In this document: piece by piece, positions 39,101 to 48,451 of the stretch
Layout: each line of letters opens with the position of its first letter
Numbering within the stretch: the first letter of the stretch is position 1
NCBI RefSeq assembly: GCF_001570625.1
Contig: NZ_BBQT01000008.1
Span: forward strand, 1-64,000
Direction of reading: 5' to 3'
DNA length: 64,000 nucleotides
DNA from: Syntrophomonas wolfei subsp. methylbutyratica
GTDB lineage: Bacteria > Bacillota > Syntrophomonadia > Syntrophomonadales > Syntrophomonadaceae
Made by a program: the position numbers and the translations under genes
Notes under the pieces: model-generated
The model's database searches: none
What the model was told of the DNA's origin: nothing
Seen by the model: only the letters and a program-made list of their open reading frames with translations

Positions 39101-40333
39101 GAAGAATACCACCGGGCGGAACCGGCACATTTGATGTATTGAAATTAACAGCAGATGAGGACATTCAGGAACCGGGAGAGAGGCGGAACCGGCACATTTG
39201 ATGTATTGAAATTCCTCATTCCCAGCGCCTCCACACCCTATGTAATCGCGGAACCGGCACATTTGATGTATTGAAATCCGTTTTTGGCAAATCCCGGTCA
39301 GTTTGCGTATCCAGCGGAACCGGCACATTTGATGTATTGAAATTCGCTACACTCTTTGAGCCAAATTTTGAGTCTGTTAGCGGAACCGGCACATTTGATG
39401 TATTGAAATTGTGGTTTTCCCGTCACCCGGCGCTAGCAAGCCAGGGCGGAACCGGCACATTTGATGTATTGAAATTACCGCCGCCGGTAGTCCTCCCGGC
39501 ACTTCGAGCAGGCGGAACCGGCACATTTGATGTATTGAAATTAGGCATTTCGGCCAGAGTGCAGCTGGTACCGAAAGCGGAACCGGCACATTTGATGTAT
39601 TGAAATAATTCCTCTACGGACGATAGCTGCCTTGCAGGCAAAGCGGAACCGGCACATTTGATGTATTGAAATTACCGCCGATGCTGGTCCTCCCGGCACT
39701 TCGAGCAATGCGGAACCGGCACATTTGATGTATTGAAATAATACACTGCATTTTAATCCCCCCGCTTTACATTTTTGCGGAACCGGCACATTTGATGTAT
39801 TGAAATTGATATACTGTCCATGACGGCTCTAACGGGGCCGTGCGGAACCGGCACATTTGATGTATTGAAATTAGGCATTTCGGCCAGAGTGCAGCTGGTA
39901 CCGAAAAGCGGAACCGGCACATTTGATGTATTGAAATAAAATCAAATTTGAAATTTGAAAGGGGTTTTTAGAAGCGGAACCGGCACATTTGATGTATTGA
40001 AATATTAGGTAGCAATAGGTTTAATAGTATAGCACAAGCGGAACCGGCACATTTGATGTATTGAAATTTCGATACGGATTGTCGAAAGTTTCTTTGCTAT
40101 ATAGCGGAACCGGCACATTTGATGTATTGAAATAGCCGATGCGCTTTGCTTCCCGGTCGAGCAGCAGCCGCGGAACCGGCACATTTGATGTATTGAAATT
40201 CAGGTCAACCTGGCGGATAAACTCCAGGGCTACCGGGCGGAACCGGCACATTTGATGTATTGAAATTGGATATTGAATTGAAACATTATCCTCTGAGAGA
40301 TTTGCGGAACCGGCACATTTGATGTATTGAAGA
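36152..40333 (+). CRISPR. Type I-B CRISPR array, 64 repeats of 30 bp
   Basis: I count 64 repeats, each starting GCGGAACCGGCACATTTG and ending ATGTATTGAAAT, with 63 spacers of about 33-38 nt (period 63-68). The repeats I checked are identical up to the last one (40304-40333), whose final bases change to GA. This marks the trailer end, and the ATTGAAAT 3' handle shows that transcription runs on the plus strand from the leader beside cas2. One spacer occurs twice (39542-39576 and 39872-39907) and another pair are close relatives (39476-39511 and 39673-39709). Confidence 0.98.
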
Positions 40334-40398
40334 AACTGGTTAGGTTGATGGTTAGAAGGGTTGTTCTTGAGCTTTTAGTTGGCTTTTTGATGGAGAAC

Positions 40399-40457
40399 AG
40401 GGCGACGAGTTCTAATCCCTCGCCTTGTTGCAGCGGTGTGTTGATACTGCTCCGCAG
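40399..40457 (+). repeat. Partial MITE-like element, family B
   Basis: The hairpin part (GAGTTCTAATCCCTCGCCT) and the adjoining GTTGCAGCGGTGTGTTGA match one half of the family B copy at 20988-21192 (complement). The modules and the other end are missing, so this is a remnant. Confidence 0.55.
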
Positions 40458-40946
40458 ATTCTTCCGATGCTTAAAAGACCTGTTGGCAGGTCATAAAAGC
40501 TAGCTTTGCATTTGCAGGATAAGCGATTACGAAAAAAATACAAATTTGGCAGCCGACCTAGCTAAATGAATCTATCCAGCGGAATATCCTCAACATTTCT
40601 TCGGCCGTCAATCACAGCTAACACCTATACTTTATTATCGTCCTATAAATGATTCGCCATGGATGGTAAATTAACACCCTATAGATTAAAATACCGTAAT
40701 AACTCAACTCCGGAACAAGTCTTCCCTATAGGGGTATTAACTGCAAATTATCAGCTTTTGTTTAATGGCTGAATAATTTTTCTGGCTTGACTTTCACTAT
40801 CATCAGCAGTGTAGTGTAAGCAATTATTTTTATTAAGTCCTGCTGGGCAGTTTGAGTCCAGAATACTTGGTAAGCGCCTTTACTCATAATCCTATATTTT
40901 TAAAGTCATCATCCAGAGTTGAAAAAAATCATCCTGTGATAAGACC
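40458..40946. other. Intergenic region after the CRISPR array
   Basis: No supported gene, RNA or repeat is visible here. Confidence 0.4.
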
Positions 40947-42263
40947 TTATTGCCGGTTCTTCAACAAGGCAATAAGGGTATCCCTTTGATTAAGAGAGGG
41001 GTTGTCGATCACCTGATCCAGCAGGTAATCCATAACTTCTCCTATCTCCTTTCCCGGGGGGTAACCCAGGGAAAGCAAATCATAGCCGCTTATGTCCAGG
41101 TCGTGAACCGTTAGGGGTTCCCGGCGGGATAAGACTTCAAAACATTTATTTCTTATTTTCGTGATTCTTTCGGGGTCTCTGCTGGATAGTGCGGAACCTT
41201 TAATATCCGCCAATTGCAGCTCAAACAGGCGGTCGATATTATCCGGTCCCACCCGCCTTATTAAGCGTTTTATGCTAAGCTCGCTAATATTCTCGTAATC
41301 ATTCATATGTTCTTTGATAAGGGCGCTTACTGCTTTGATGGTCTTGCGGTCAAAGCTTAAGCGACCCAGTATTGTCCGGGCCATCTCGCCGCCGCCGCTG
41401 GCGTGACCGTAGCAATGTCCCTCCCCGTCTTCATCTATGGTCAGACAGTTGGGCTTGTCAATATCGTGCAAGAGTGCTGCCAGCCTTAAAGTCAGGTTAG
41501 GCTCAGTATTATCTAAAACCACCAGGCTATGTTCGAAAACATCTTTATCATGATAAGAGCTGCAGGTATCAAAACCTATGGCAGGCATAAGCTCGGGTAT
41601 AAGTCTCTCCAGCAAGCCCAGTTCCAGAAGCCTGCGTATGCCCTGGGAAGGCAGCTCACTTAAGAGGATTTGGATAAACTCGTTGCGAACCCTTGCCGAC
41701 CCACTGGCAGGAACACTGTCTTTTAAATCCTTCATAGCCTGTAGTAATTCCGCTTCAATTTTAAATCCCAACTGGGATTCAAATCTAACTGCCCGCAGAA
41801 TTCTTGCGCTATCTTCCTGTATTTGTTTGTAGGGGTTTTGAGCACAGCGGATTAAGCGCTTTTCAATATCTCCTACTCCATTATAGGGATCCACTACTCC
41901 CGCCTGTTCATTATAGGCAATGGAATTCATAGTAAAATCCTTATGCAGCAGATCCTCATTGATATCATCGGCGAATCGCCTTTCTTCCCCGGTGCGGAAG
42001 GCATTTACCTGGTAGCTCTCCCCTTTAAAATGTATTGTAACTATCCCGTAATCCTCTACGGAAGGAATGGCAGTAAAACCTTCATTTTCATCGAAAACAA
42101 CTATAGTATCATTAGGCAGGGCATTGGTAGTGATATCCCAGCTTATAGGTTCTTTACCCAGTAGGTAATCCCGGATGCAGGCACCGTAGATGTAAGCCTG
42201 ATAACCATTGCTATGAAGCTTGTTTAGAATCGTTTGTACATTTTCGGGCATATTGATTTTCAT
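40947..42263 (-). CDS. CCA-adding/poly(A) polymerase family protein with altered active site
   Basis: 438 aa from ATG 42263, which has CAGGAGGTG 7 nt upstream. Class II nucleotidyltransferase domain at the N-terminus, RNA-binding middle region (KDFTMNSIAYN, EDSARILRAVRFESQLGF) and a C-terminal HD domain (LLHDIDKP). The usual GGxVRD is YGACIRD, and the catalytic Asp-x-Asp has become Ser-Trp-Asp (PISWDITTNA), so one metal-binding Asp is missing. I checked the codon: it is AGC. It may be a tRNA nucleotidyltransferase with changed activity or a paralogue of another function. HD phosphohydrolase activity may remain. Confidence 0.8.
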   Translation of the reverse strand: MKINMPENVQTILNKLHSNGYQAYIYGACIRDYLLGKEPISWDITTNALPNDTIVVFDENEGFTAIPSVEDYGIVTIHFKGESYQVNAFRTGEERRFADDINEDLLHKDFTMNSIAYNEQAGVVDPYNGVGDIEKRLIRCAQNPYKQIQEDSARILRAVRFESQLGFKIEAELLQAMKDLKDSVPASGSARVRNEFIQILLSELPSQGIRRLLELGLLERLIPELMPAIGFDTCSSYHDKDVFEHSLVVLDNTEPNLTLRLAALLHDIDKPNCLTIDEDGEGHCYGHASGGGEMARTILGRLSFDRKTIKAVSALIKEHMNDYENISELSIKRLIRRVGPDNIDRLFELQLADIKGSALSSRDPERITKIRNKCFEVLSRREPLTVHDLDISGYDLLSLGYPPGKEIGEVMDYLLDQVIDNPSLNQRDTLIALLKNRQ

Positions 42264-42441
42264 CCTGCCACCTCCTGTTTTAATAGAAACTAGCACGTTT
42301 AAACACTTCTACAAAAAGTGCTTTATATCCTGCCCATTGTTATTAAACAGCTGCCCTGCTTATGATTCTCCTGACACACTAAAACTATTTAACCGACCTA
42401 TTCTGAGCCAGATGATTATATCGAGTTTATTATCTTACAAG

Positions 42442-42783
42442 TTAATCAGAACATTCAATAGAAACCATAAGAATATCCGTTACCTCTTTGACTATATCTT
42501 GAGGCGCTTTTTCAATTAAGCTAGCTTTTCTAGCTAAAATATCGAGGGACTTGGCCTGCTCACACATAATAACACCTGTGGTTCTGGTTCTTTCGTCCAG
42601 GGGCACATGCAGGGGAAAACCTTTATTGGTATTGGTTATGGGGCAGACTATAGCCATTTTCGTGAACTGGTTGAAGATGTTGTTGCTGGCCACAAAAGCA
42701 GGCCTTCGGCCTCTTTGTTCATGTCCTGCCTGAGGATCGAATTGAAGAAGAATAATGTCACCTTGTTCAGGTATATATGCCAT
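42442..42783 (-). CDS. mazF: MazF/PemK family mRNA interferase toxin
   Basis: About 113 aa from ATG 42783. The fold start GDIILLQFDPQAGHEQRGRR and RTTGVIMCEQAKSLD are typical of MazF, which cuts single-stranded mRNA. The ATG overlaps the mazE stop (TAATG), so translation is coupled. A frame open to GTG 42789 adds two residues. Confidence 0.9.
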   Translation of the reverse strand: MAYIPEQGDIILLQFDPQAGHEQRGRRPAFVASNNIFNQFTKMAIVCPITNTNKGFPLHVPLDERTRTTGVIMCEQAKSLDILARKASLIEKAPQDIVKEVTDILMVSIECSD

Positions 42784-43022
42784 TACCACACCTCATTACC
42801 CGAAGGTTTACCAGTATTCCATTCATTGCACTCGTAATCTCCCTTGAATTCGGCTATTCGTTCCTTCAGGGTTTTACGCTTTTTGTCCGGAATAATTATC
42901 ACATTGCCATCCCGGACCTTTATTTGTACCTTATCGTTTTCCTGGAGGTTGGCCTCTTCGAGGATGTCCTTGGGAAGTCTTACCGCCTGGCTATTTCCCC
43001 ACTTTTGGATAGTGGTATACAT
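42783..43022 (-). CDS. mazE: MazE/AbrB-type antitoxin
   Basis: 79 aa from ATG 43022, after AGAGGTGA. N-terminal AbrB-like swapped-hairpin domain (TIQKWGNSQAVRLPKDILEE; VIIIPDKK) binds DNA; the acidic C-terminus should bind MazF. Confidence 0.9.
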   Translation of the reverse strand: MYTTIQKWGNSQAVRLPKDILEEANLQENDKVQIKVRDGNVIIIPDKKRKTLKERIAEFKGDYECNEWNTGKPSGNEVW

Positions 43023-43043
43023 ACGAATCACCTCTTAATTCAC

Positions 43044-43072
43044 AGTATATACCGCGTATCTACGCGGGTCAA
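43044..43072 (-). promoter_or_regulatory. mazEF promoter with palindromic operator
   Basis: On the minus strand TTGACC (43067-43072) and TATACT (43044-43049) are 17 nt apart. Between them lies the perfect inverted repeat CCGCGTA-TC-TACGCGG (43052-43067), which reaches into the -35 box. This is a likely MazE operator. Confidence 0.8.
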
Positions 43073-43137
43073 TAATGATAGATTATAGGTTTTCATTTTT
43101 TGTTTGGTTAATCATCAGGAAATAAAGCTTTTTGATT

Positions 43138-44670
43138 TTATTGTTTTACGGTTTGGGGCCCCTCCGGGGATAAATACTTGTAAAGCGCAAAAAATGCCTC
43201 CGCTCTGGTGGTATAGCCCTGCGGTTTAAAGCTTCCATCCGGATAAAGATTGAAGAATCCGATTTTGACTGCTGCGGCTACACCGGGTTCCGCCCAGGCA
43301 GAAATGCTCTTTTTGTCCGTACAGTTCAAAGCGAAGGTTGAAGATTCCAATTTGGCCAGGCGCGAGTAGACAGAGGCTGCCTGTTCTCTGGTAATTAGTT
43401 CATCGGGACCGAAAATGTTTTTATTATGGCCGCTGACCAGGCCGTGGGCGGCGACCGTAGCAATGCTGTCTTTGGCCCAGTGAGAGGCGGTATCGGAAAA
43501 AGTATTCCCCGCTTTAGGTTCAAGCTTTAAAGCTTGAACTAGCATAACTGCGAATTCTGCCCGGCTTATAGTCTTGTCCGGCTGGCAAGTGCCGTCCGGG
43601 TAGCCTTTAATTACTCCGGCATTAATAAGCTGCATAATGCTGTCTTTGGCCCAGTGGCCTGATAAATCAGAAGTGATGTTGCCATTCGGCTGAGGCGATG
43701 TACTGTTTGTTGAAGAAACATTATTTACCTTGACGGGAATAGTCAGATTGATAGATTGCTGCTTGGCTATGTTGCTGCTTAAAATCAGTATATAATCTCC
43801 AATCCTGGTGGGGTTCAGGCTAACCGTATTGCCGGATATGCTGGCACCCAAAATTTTAGAAGTACTATTGCCAACAGTAAAACTAAGTGATGGGTCGATT
43901 CCCAGCAGTTTAAATGTATTTGCATGGTTATCATTTATGATTACCGGTTTGGGCAGAGTGGTAAAGAACGCTGTGTATTGAATTTGATCGGTAGAAAGGT
44001 CTTCCGAGTATACACCGCCGCTTAAGTTCATATTTTCCGAACTGTTGATATTAACTGTGCCTGTATAAACACTAATCCCCGGCCCGGTGGCCGTGATATT
44101 GCCTCCGCTTATTGTAAATTGGCCGCGGCTAACCCCAACGCCAATGCTTTTAGGACCTTCTGCCTTAATAGTACCGCCGGTCATATTAACCGAACCGCTA
44201 AGCACAAGAGCGATACTCTCTTTGCCGGTTGCCCTGATTTCGCCGCCACTGATATTCAAATTCCCGCTGGAATAAATCCCGTTACCGAAGGCACCTGTCG
44301 CTTCAATAACCCCAGCAATAATGTTAGCGTTTCCTTCGCTGACATCAAGGGTCGGCAAACCTTCACCGTTGCCGGTTATGCTTAGTTTCCCGCTAAGAGT
44401 CAGGTTCCCGTTGCTGTCTACATAAATACAATTGACACCGGTGTTGATGGAGCAATCCACCCCGGTGAGAGTGACTGGCCTGTTGATGATCAGTCTTTTG
44501 GTCAAGGCAATGTTATTCATTATGGTGATGGTATCATCGTTACCTTCTGTAATGGCTTTCTGCAGTTGAGCCTCGTTGGATGCCTCTGCTGCCAGCAAGC
44601 TGCTGCCCCCAAGTAACAATAAAGCTAGCATTAGGGTGATTAATAGGATGATTCTTCTTCCCGTTTTCAT
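43138..44670 (-). CDS. Secreted S-layer-homology protein with beta-helix region
   Basis: 510 aa. Signal peptide at the N-terminus (hydrophobic residues about 7-25 ending LLAAEA). The middle has short repeats of the parallel beta-helix type (GGEIRATGKESIALVLSGS and similar), then three SLH domains at the C-terminus (DLSGHWAKDSIMQLINAGVI, DTASHWAKDSIATVAAHGLV and a weaker third). It should be attached to cell-wall polymers on the surface. What the beta-helix binds is unknown. Confidence 0.85.
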   Translation of the reverse strand: MKTGRRIILLITLMLALLLLGGSSLLAAEASNEAQLQKAITEGNDDTITIMNNIALTKRLIINRPVTLTGVDCSINTGVNCIYVDSNGNLTLSGKLSITGNGEGLPTLDVSEGNANIIAGVIEATGAFGNGIYSSGNLNISGGEIRATGKESIALVLSGSVNMTGGTIKAEGPKSIGVGVSRGQFTISGGNITATGPGISVYTGTVNINSSENMNLSGGVYSEDLSTDQIQYTAFFTTLPKPVIINDNHANTFKLLGIDPSLSFTVGNSTSKILGASISGNTVSLNPTRIGDYILILSSNIAKQQSINLTIPVKVNNVSSTNSTSPQPNGNITSDLSGHWAKDSIMQLINAGVIKGYPDGTCQPDKTISRAEFAVMLVQALKLEPKAGNTFSDTASHWAKDSIATVAAHGLVSGHNKNIFGPDELITREQAASVYSRLAKLESSTFALNCTDKKSISAWAEPGVAAAVKIGFFNLYPDGSFKPQGYTTRAEAFFALYKYLSPEGPQTVKQ

Positions 44671-44820
44671 TTTCCTTTCTACCCCCTATTTTTATACTTG
44701 GCAAATTTAAATTTAATTCAGCTTTTTTATCCGAAATCATCCCCTTGCGGCTAAAATCTTTGCGACCGGCTTTTCATACCCCAACACCGGTATAAGATCA
44801 ATTTTATTAGAGTTTCTAAA

Positions 44821-44864
44821 GAAAAGAAAGCACGGGAATAATTCTTTTGCAACTGTTCCCGTGC
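44821..44864 (-). terminator. Intrinsic terminator after the ABC permease gene
   Basis: GCACGGGAA (44830-44838) pairs with TTCCCGTGC (44856-44864); on the minus strand the hairpin is followed by TTTCTTTTC. Confidence 0.8.
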
Positions 44865-44883
44865 CTGTCGCGCTTCTCCTGGA

Positions 44884-47010
44884 TTATAAGTATGCGATTG
44901 AGACTATTCTGCGTACTGTCTGGTTACTGTATTTCTCATCTAGCATTTCTCGGTGTATATTCACAAAATTGTAGACATCTTCAGTAATATAGCCTTTGTC
45001 TCGTAGCAAGCGGAAGGTGTTCTCATAATAAACACTTATGCCGTAGGTAGATCTTCCGTCTCGGAAGCGGTTGGTTTGAGGTAGATTGGAGCGCTCAATA
45101 GCAAGCGTGAAGTTACCAATGTCGCCTTCACCATGGCGTAACATCTGTGAACGGACCATTTTTTCGTTGGACATGTTTTGATAATCAGCCTTTACCGCTT
45201 CAAAAAAGGCCTTTTTATCCTCATCGCGGACTTCAATTGGAGTATATTTTTTATCCGGCTGATATTTTACATTTCTCCTTACTTCATTATTTGACTTGAG
45301 ATTATCATGCATTAAGTCACGCAGCCTGTAAAGATCAACTGTAATATGTCGAATATCATTCAGGGGCAGATCGATAGCAGCTAATCTTTTCACCCGTTCC
45401 TCCCGATTACCGGCTAGGGATGCTAACTGACTAATTGTTTTTTGATCAATTTCTTCGGATGGTTGCACGGGTATAATCATCGGAAAACTGTGTTTTTCGA
45501 TTTTACCGTTATCCAGGCGATAAATAAAGCTAATATTAAAGTACTGTATTTCTTCACCATCATAGTCTTTAATCATACTGCGCTGTCGATAATTACTCCG
45601 GACTGTTTTGATATTATCGGCCAGGTATTGATGCAGTTTCAGAGTGCTGTCTATACTTTCATCTTCAGTATAGATTCCCGGACAAATCGACCATAAAAGC
45701 CTGGTTTCTTCTGGGGTAAAAGCACGAGATTCTGGGTATACATAGTCATTGCTGTCCGGGTTTTTTTGCATAGATAGAGGCGTCCCATAGCTTAATGCCA
45801 GAGATTCCGGAAGATTAGAAATATCCAGATCTACATGGTTTTGCTCAGCTTGCAGTGTTTGTAGCACGTCATACTGTCCCCCGTTGTAAGAAAATACCAC
45901 TGCTTCTACTTGATCTGCATCTGGCAACCGGGTGGCATAGCCGTACCAGTCATAATAAACCGACATACTGGTTATGATCAGCAGGCAGGCATAAATAACA
46001 AAACCCTTGTAAGCTCCGAATACTCTAAATGATTTTTTTAGTAACATCTCAGCAATAAAATACCCGACCAGTCCCGCCAGCAGGAATAGCAGCAATGGGA
46101 TCACTAAAGTATTGTATTGGACATTAAATATTTCTAACAGAATAGCCCCCAGGGCTAAAGTGCTGCATAATGTTACGCCATATTTAAACACGGGATTCAG
46201 TTTGCGGATGGCTAATACATCCCCAGCGTTTTCCATTTTGCGGTTTTTATACAATATCTGCGCTAGCCAGACGAAAAGAACTCCCAGCAAGAGATAGACG
46301 AGCCATACCGTCCAGTTCAGACTAGTGTAAGTGCTTTGCAAACCGGAAGCGTAGTCTATCGGGGTGGCCTGCATGAAAAATCCGTCTATATTGTGAAGTG
46401 TACCGACAAAGCCATATAAAAAACGGTCCAGGAAAAAATCGGTCAAGACTTTCAAACCGATAATTAGAAAATTGGCTATAACAAAAAAGACTATATGAGC
46501 TATAATGTGACCGGTTAGCATTCCTATAATCACTGCCAGCGAATACAAAAGCAGGCTCAGTGAGAAAAAGATAAACAGCCAATTTAATAATGCAACCATA
46601 TCCAGGCATTCATAGTTCAGTCCTATTACCAGCATACTTAGGAAAAAGAGCAGCAAAGGAACTATAATCATAAATAAACCAGATAAATAATTGCTGGTAA
46701 AAACTGTACGACGCTTAAAAGGCAAAGCATTAATCATACCTACCGACATAGGATTGTACATAAATGAAAAGACTGCTGCTGCTACCATGATGCTAAATAT
46801 AGCAATCAAAGCAGGCATAACTCCTGAAAACCCAAAAATAGTATTAGCAAAGGTATTGGGTACATAAGCCAGCCTTTCATATCTTCCGTTTGCGACCGTA
46901 CTAAATCCTATGAGCAGGAGAATAACTGTGTACGCCACAAATATTGGCCAGAATCTGTTCATGTTTTTATAAAAGATGGCTTTGCTAAATAATGGCGCTG
47001 CTGATTGCAT
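44884..47010 (-). CDS. ABC-2 type transporter permease, large
   Basis: 708 aa. N-terminal half with about ten hydrophobic helices, C-terminal third hydrophilic and probably extracytoplasmic. It overlaps the ATP-binding gene by 26 nt, and a GntR-type regulator precedes both. This layout matches ytrABC-like operons that respond to cell-wall antibiotics. The start is ATG 47010. Confidence 0.78.
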   Translation of the reverse strand: MQSAAPLFSKAIFYKNMNRFWPIFVAYTVILLLIGFSTVANGRYERLAYVPNTFANTIFGFSGVMPALIAIFSIMVAAAVFSFMYNPMSVGMINALPFKRRTVFTSNYLSGLFMIIVPLLLFFLSMLVIGLNYECLDMVALLNWLFIFFSLSLLLYSLAVIIGMLTGHIIAHIVFFVIANFLIIGLKVLTDFFLDRFLYGFVGTLHNIDGFFMQATPIDYASGLQSTYTSLNWTVWLVYLLLGVLFVWLAQILYKNRKMENAGDVLAIRKLNPVFKYGVTLCSTLALGAILLEIFNVQYNTLVIPLLLFLLAGLVGYFIAEMLLKKSFRVFGAYKGFVIYACLLIITSMSVYYDWYGYATRLPDADQVEAVVFSYNGGQYDVLQTLQAEQNHVDLDISNLPESLALSYGTPLSMQKNPDSNDYVYPESRAFTPEETRLLWSICPGIYTEDESIDSTLKLHQYLADNIKTVRSNYRQRSMIKDYDGEEIQYFNISFIYRLDNGKIEKHSFPMIIPVQPSEEIDQKTISQLASLAGNREERVKRLAAIDLPLNDIRHITVDLYRLRDLMHDNLKSNNEVRRNVKYQPDKKYTPIEVRDEDKKAFFEAVKADYQNMSNEKMVRSQMLRHGEGDIGNFTLAIERSNLPQTNRFRDGRSTYGISVYYENTFRLLRDKGYITEDVYNFVNIHREMLDEKYSNQTVRRIVSIAYL

Positions 47011-47878
47011 AATCCATACCCCCCAACTCGTGAATAAATATTTCTTCTAAAGATAGCGGTAAAACATCTATCATTAAAGGATTTAACATAACCGCCTTAT
47101 CCAGAATTTCCTTTCGTTCCCCACGTACCACCAGTTGAATGACACTACCCACCTTGTGCTCAGCCAGCACATTTAGGCTATTGAAATCAGGACTCTCATT
47201 GCGAAAGGCCATCTGCAGTTTAAAAATATTATTCTGCAGTTCATCCAGGCTCCGTTCCAATACGACTTCGCCCCGGTGCATGATCCCCACATGATCGCAT
47301 ACATCTTCCAATTCACGCAGGTTGTGGGATGAAACGAAAACGGTAGTCTCGCGTTCAGCAATATCCTGGAAAAGCAGGCTCCACACCTTGCGGCGAGCTA
47401 CCGGGTCCAGGCCATCCATGGGTTCATCCAAGACCAATACATCTGGCATGCTACATAGAGCCATTATAAAGGCTACATGCTTTTTCATTCCGCGTGAAAA
47501 ACGACGAATCGGCATTTTGGGATCTAGCGGAAATAACGGAATAAGCTTCTCCAGGCGTTCATCATTGAAAGCAGGGTATACCCGTCTGTAGGAATTTATC
47601 ATATCTTTCATATCATCTTGAAGAAAAAAGTAAATATCATCAGGGATATAGGCAATGCGTTTCTTGACCGCAGGATTATCAAAAACCTCATTTTCATCTA
47701 TCTTGATCGTTCCCTGATCAGGAATCAGTATTCCCACCATATGTTTGATCAGGGTGGTCTTGCCTGATCCATTTGGTCCTACTATACCGTAGACAGATCC
47801 TTTGGGCACAGTAACATTCACATTATGTAAAGCCTGAAACCCGTCAAAGGACTTACAAAGGTTTAGTACTTTAATCAT
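46985..47878 (-). CDS. ABC transporter ATP-binding protein, YtrB-like
   Basis: 297 aa from ATG 47878, with AAGGAGG 11 nt upstream. Walker A GPNGSGKTTLIKH, signature FSRGMKKHVAF, Walker B VLVLDEPMDGLD and switch His SSHNLRELEDVCDH are all present. It powers the permease encoded downstream. Confidence 0.9.
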   Translation of the reverse strand: MIKVLNLCKSFDGFQALHNVNVTVPKGSVYGIVGPNGSGKTTLIKHMVGILIPDQGTIKIDENEVFDNPAVKKRIAYIPDDIYFFLQDDMKDMINSYRRVYPAFNDERLEKLIPLFPLDPKMPIRRFSRGMKKHVAFIMALCSMPDVLVLDEPMDGLDPVARRKVWSLLFQDIAERETTVFVSSHNLRELEDVCDHVGIMHRGEVVLERSLDELQNNIFKLQMAFRNESPDFNSLNVLAEHKVGSVIQLVVRGERKEILDKAVMLNPLMIDVLPLSLEEIFIHELGGMDYAISSAII

Positions 47879-47905
47879 TATCTTCTTGACCTCCTTCACA
47901 TAAAA

Positions 47906-48271
47906 TTACAAACTTTCCACAGCAGCCACTATTTCTTCTTTACTAATGCCCAGATAGATAAGCTCTCGTGCCAGTTTCAGTACTTCTAACAATAGTTGCT
48001 CGATTTTCTCGCTATTTTCGCCGGGTTCTGTCGAAGCTACAAAAGTGCCTTTGCCTGTTACCTGATACACATAGCCTTCAGCTTCCAGATCCCGATAGGC
48101 CTTTTGAATGGTATTGGGGTTGATTGCCAGATTCTGAGCCATTTCACGTACAGAAGGAATTTTCTCATCTGGTTTTAATATGCCGCAGATGATCAATTTT
48201 TTCAGTCCATCTCGAACCTGCTTGAAAATTGGTCTGGGATCTTTCAAATCTATACTTATAATAATAATCAC
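47906..48271 (-). CDS. GntR family regulator, YtrA subfamily
   Basis: About 121 aa. Winged-helix domain (PIFKQVRDGLKKLI, EKIPSVREMAQNLAINPNTI) with a short helical tail rather than a ligand domain, as in YtrA. The start is unclear: GGGAGGTG lies at 48269-48276, with only GTG 48271 and then ATT/ATA codons in the right place. It probably represses its own operon with the ABC genes. Confidence 0.82.
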   Translation of the reverse strand: MIIIISIDLKDPRPIFKQVRDGLKKLIICGILKPDEKIPSVREMAQNLAINPNTIQKAYRDLEAEGYVYQVTGKGTFVASTEPGENSEKIEQLLLEVLKLARELIYLGISKEEIVAAVESL

Positions 48272-48306
48272 CTCCCACTGCAAAATAAAAAAATCGCGTG
48301 TACCAT

Positions 48307-48349
48307 GTGTACTATATTGCATAATACACACAAAGCATTTTTATGTCAA
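48307..48349 (-). promoter_or_regulatory. Promoter and operator of the GntR/ABC operon
   Basis: On the minus strand TTGACA (48344-48349) and TATTAT (48321-48326) are 17 nt apart. GTGTA (48307-48311) and TACAC (48325-48329) form the arms of an inverted repeat around the -10 box, a good candidate for the YtrA-like operator. Confidence 0.7.
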
Positions 48350-48373
48350 GCGAAAGCAAAAAACCCAGGGTCC

Positions 48374-48424
48374 CCTCATTGCAACTGTACGCTAGTTGCA
48401 ATGAGGATTCATTTTTTGTATAAT
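48374..48424 (+). promoter_or_regulatory. hicAB promoter with 13-bp inverted repeat operator
   Basis: CCTCATTGCAACT (48374-48386) and AGTTGCAATGAGG (48394-48406) are perfect inverted repeats around 7 nt. The right arm contains TTGCAA (48396-48401), which is a -35 box 17 nt from TATAAT (48419-48424). The repeat is therefore more likely an operator than a terminator. A T-run after it is partly the promoter spacer. Confidence 0.72.
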
Positions 48425-48451
48425 CTGGTTAGATAAAATACGGAAAGATTT

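Noticed and set aside
36144..40251. Many open frames on both strands with repeated ISIHQMCRFR or SGTGTFDVLK segments
   Set aside because: They are translations of the CRISPR repeat unit. Repeat spacing and lack of ribosome sites show that this is the array, not genes.
36152..40333. Self-targeting spacers
   Set aside because: By eye I found no spacer matching other parts of the window. This was not a full search.
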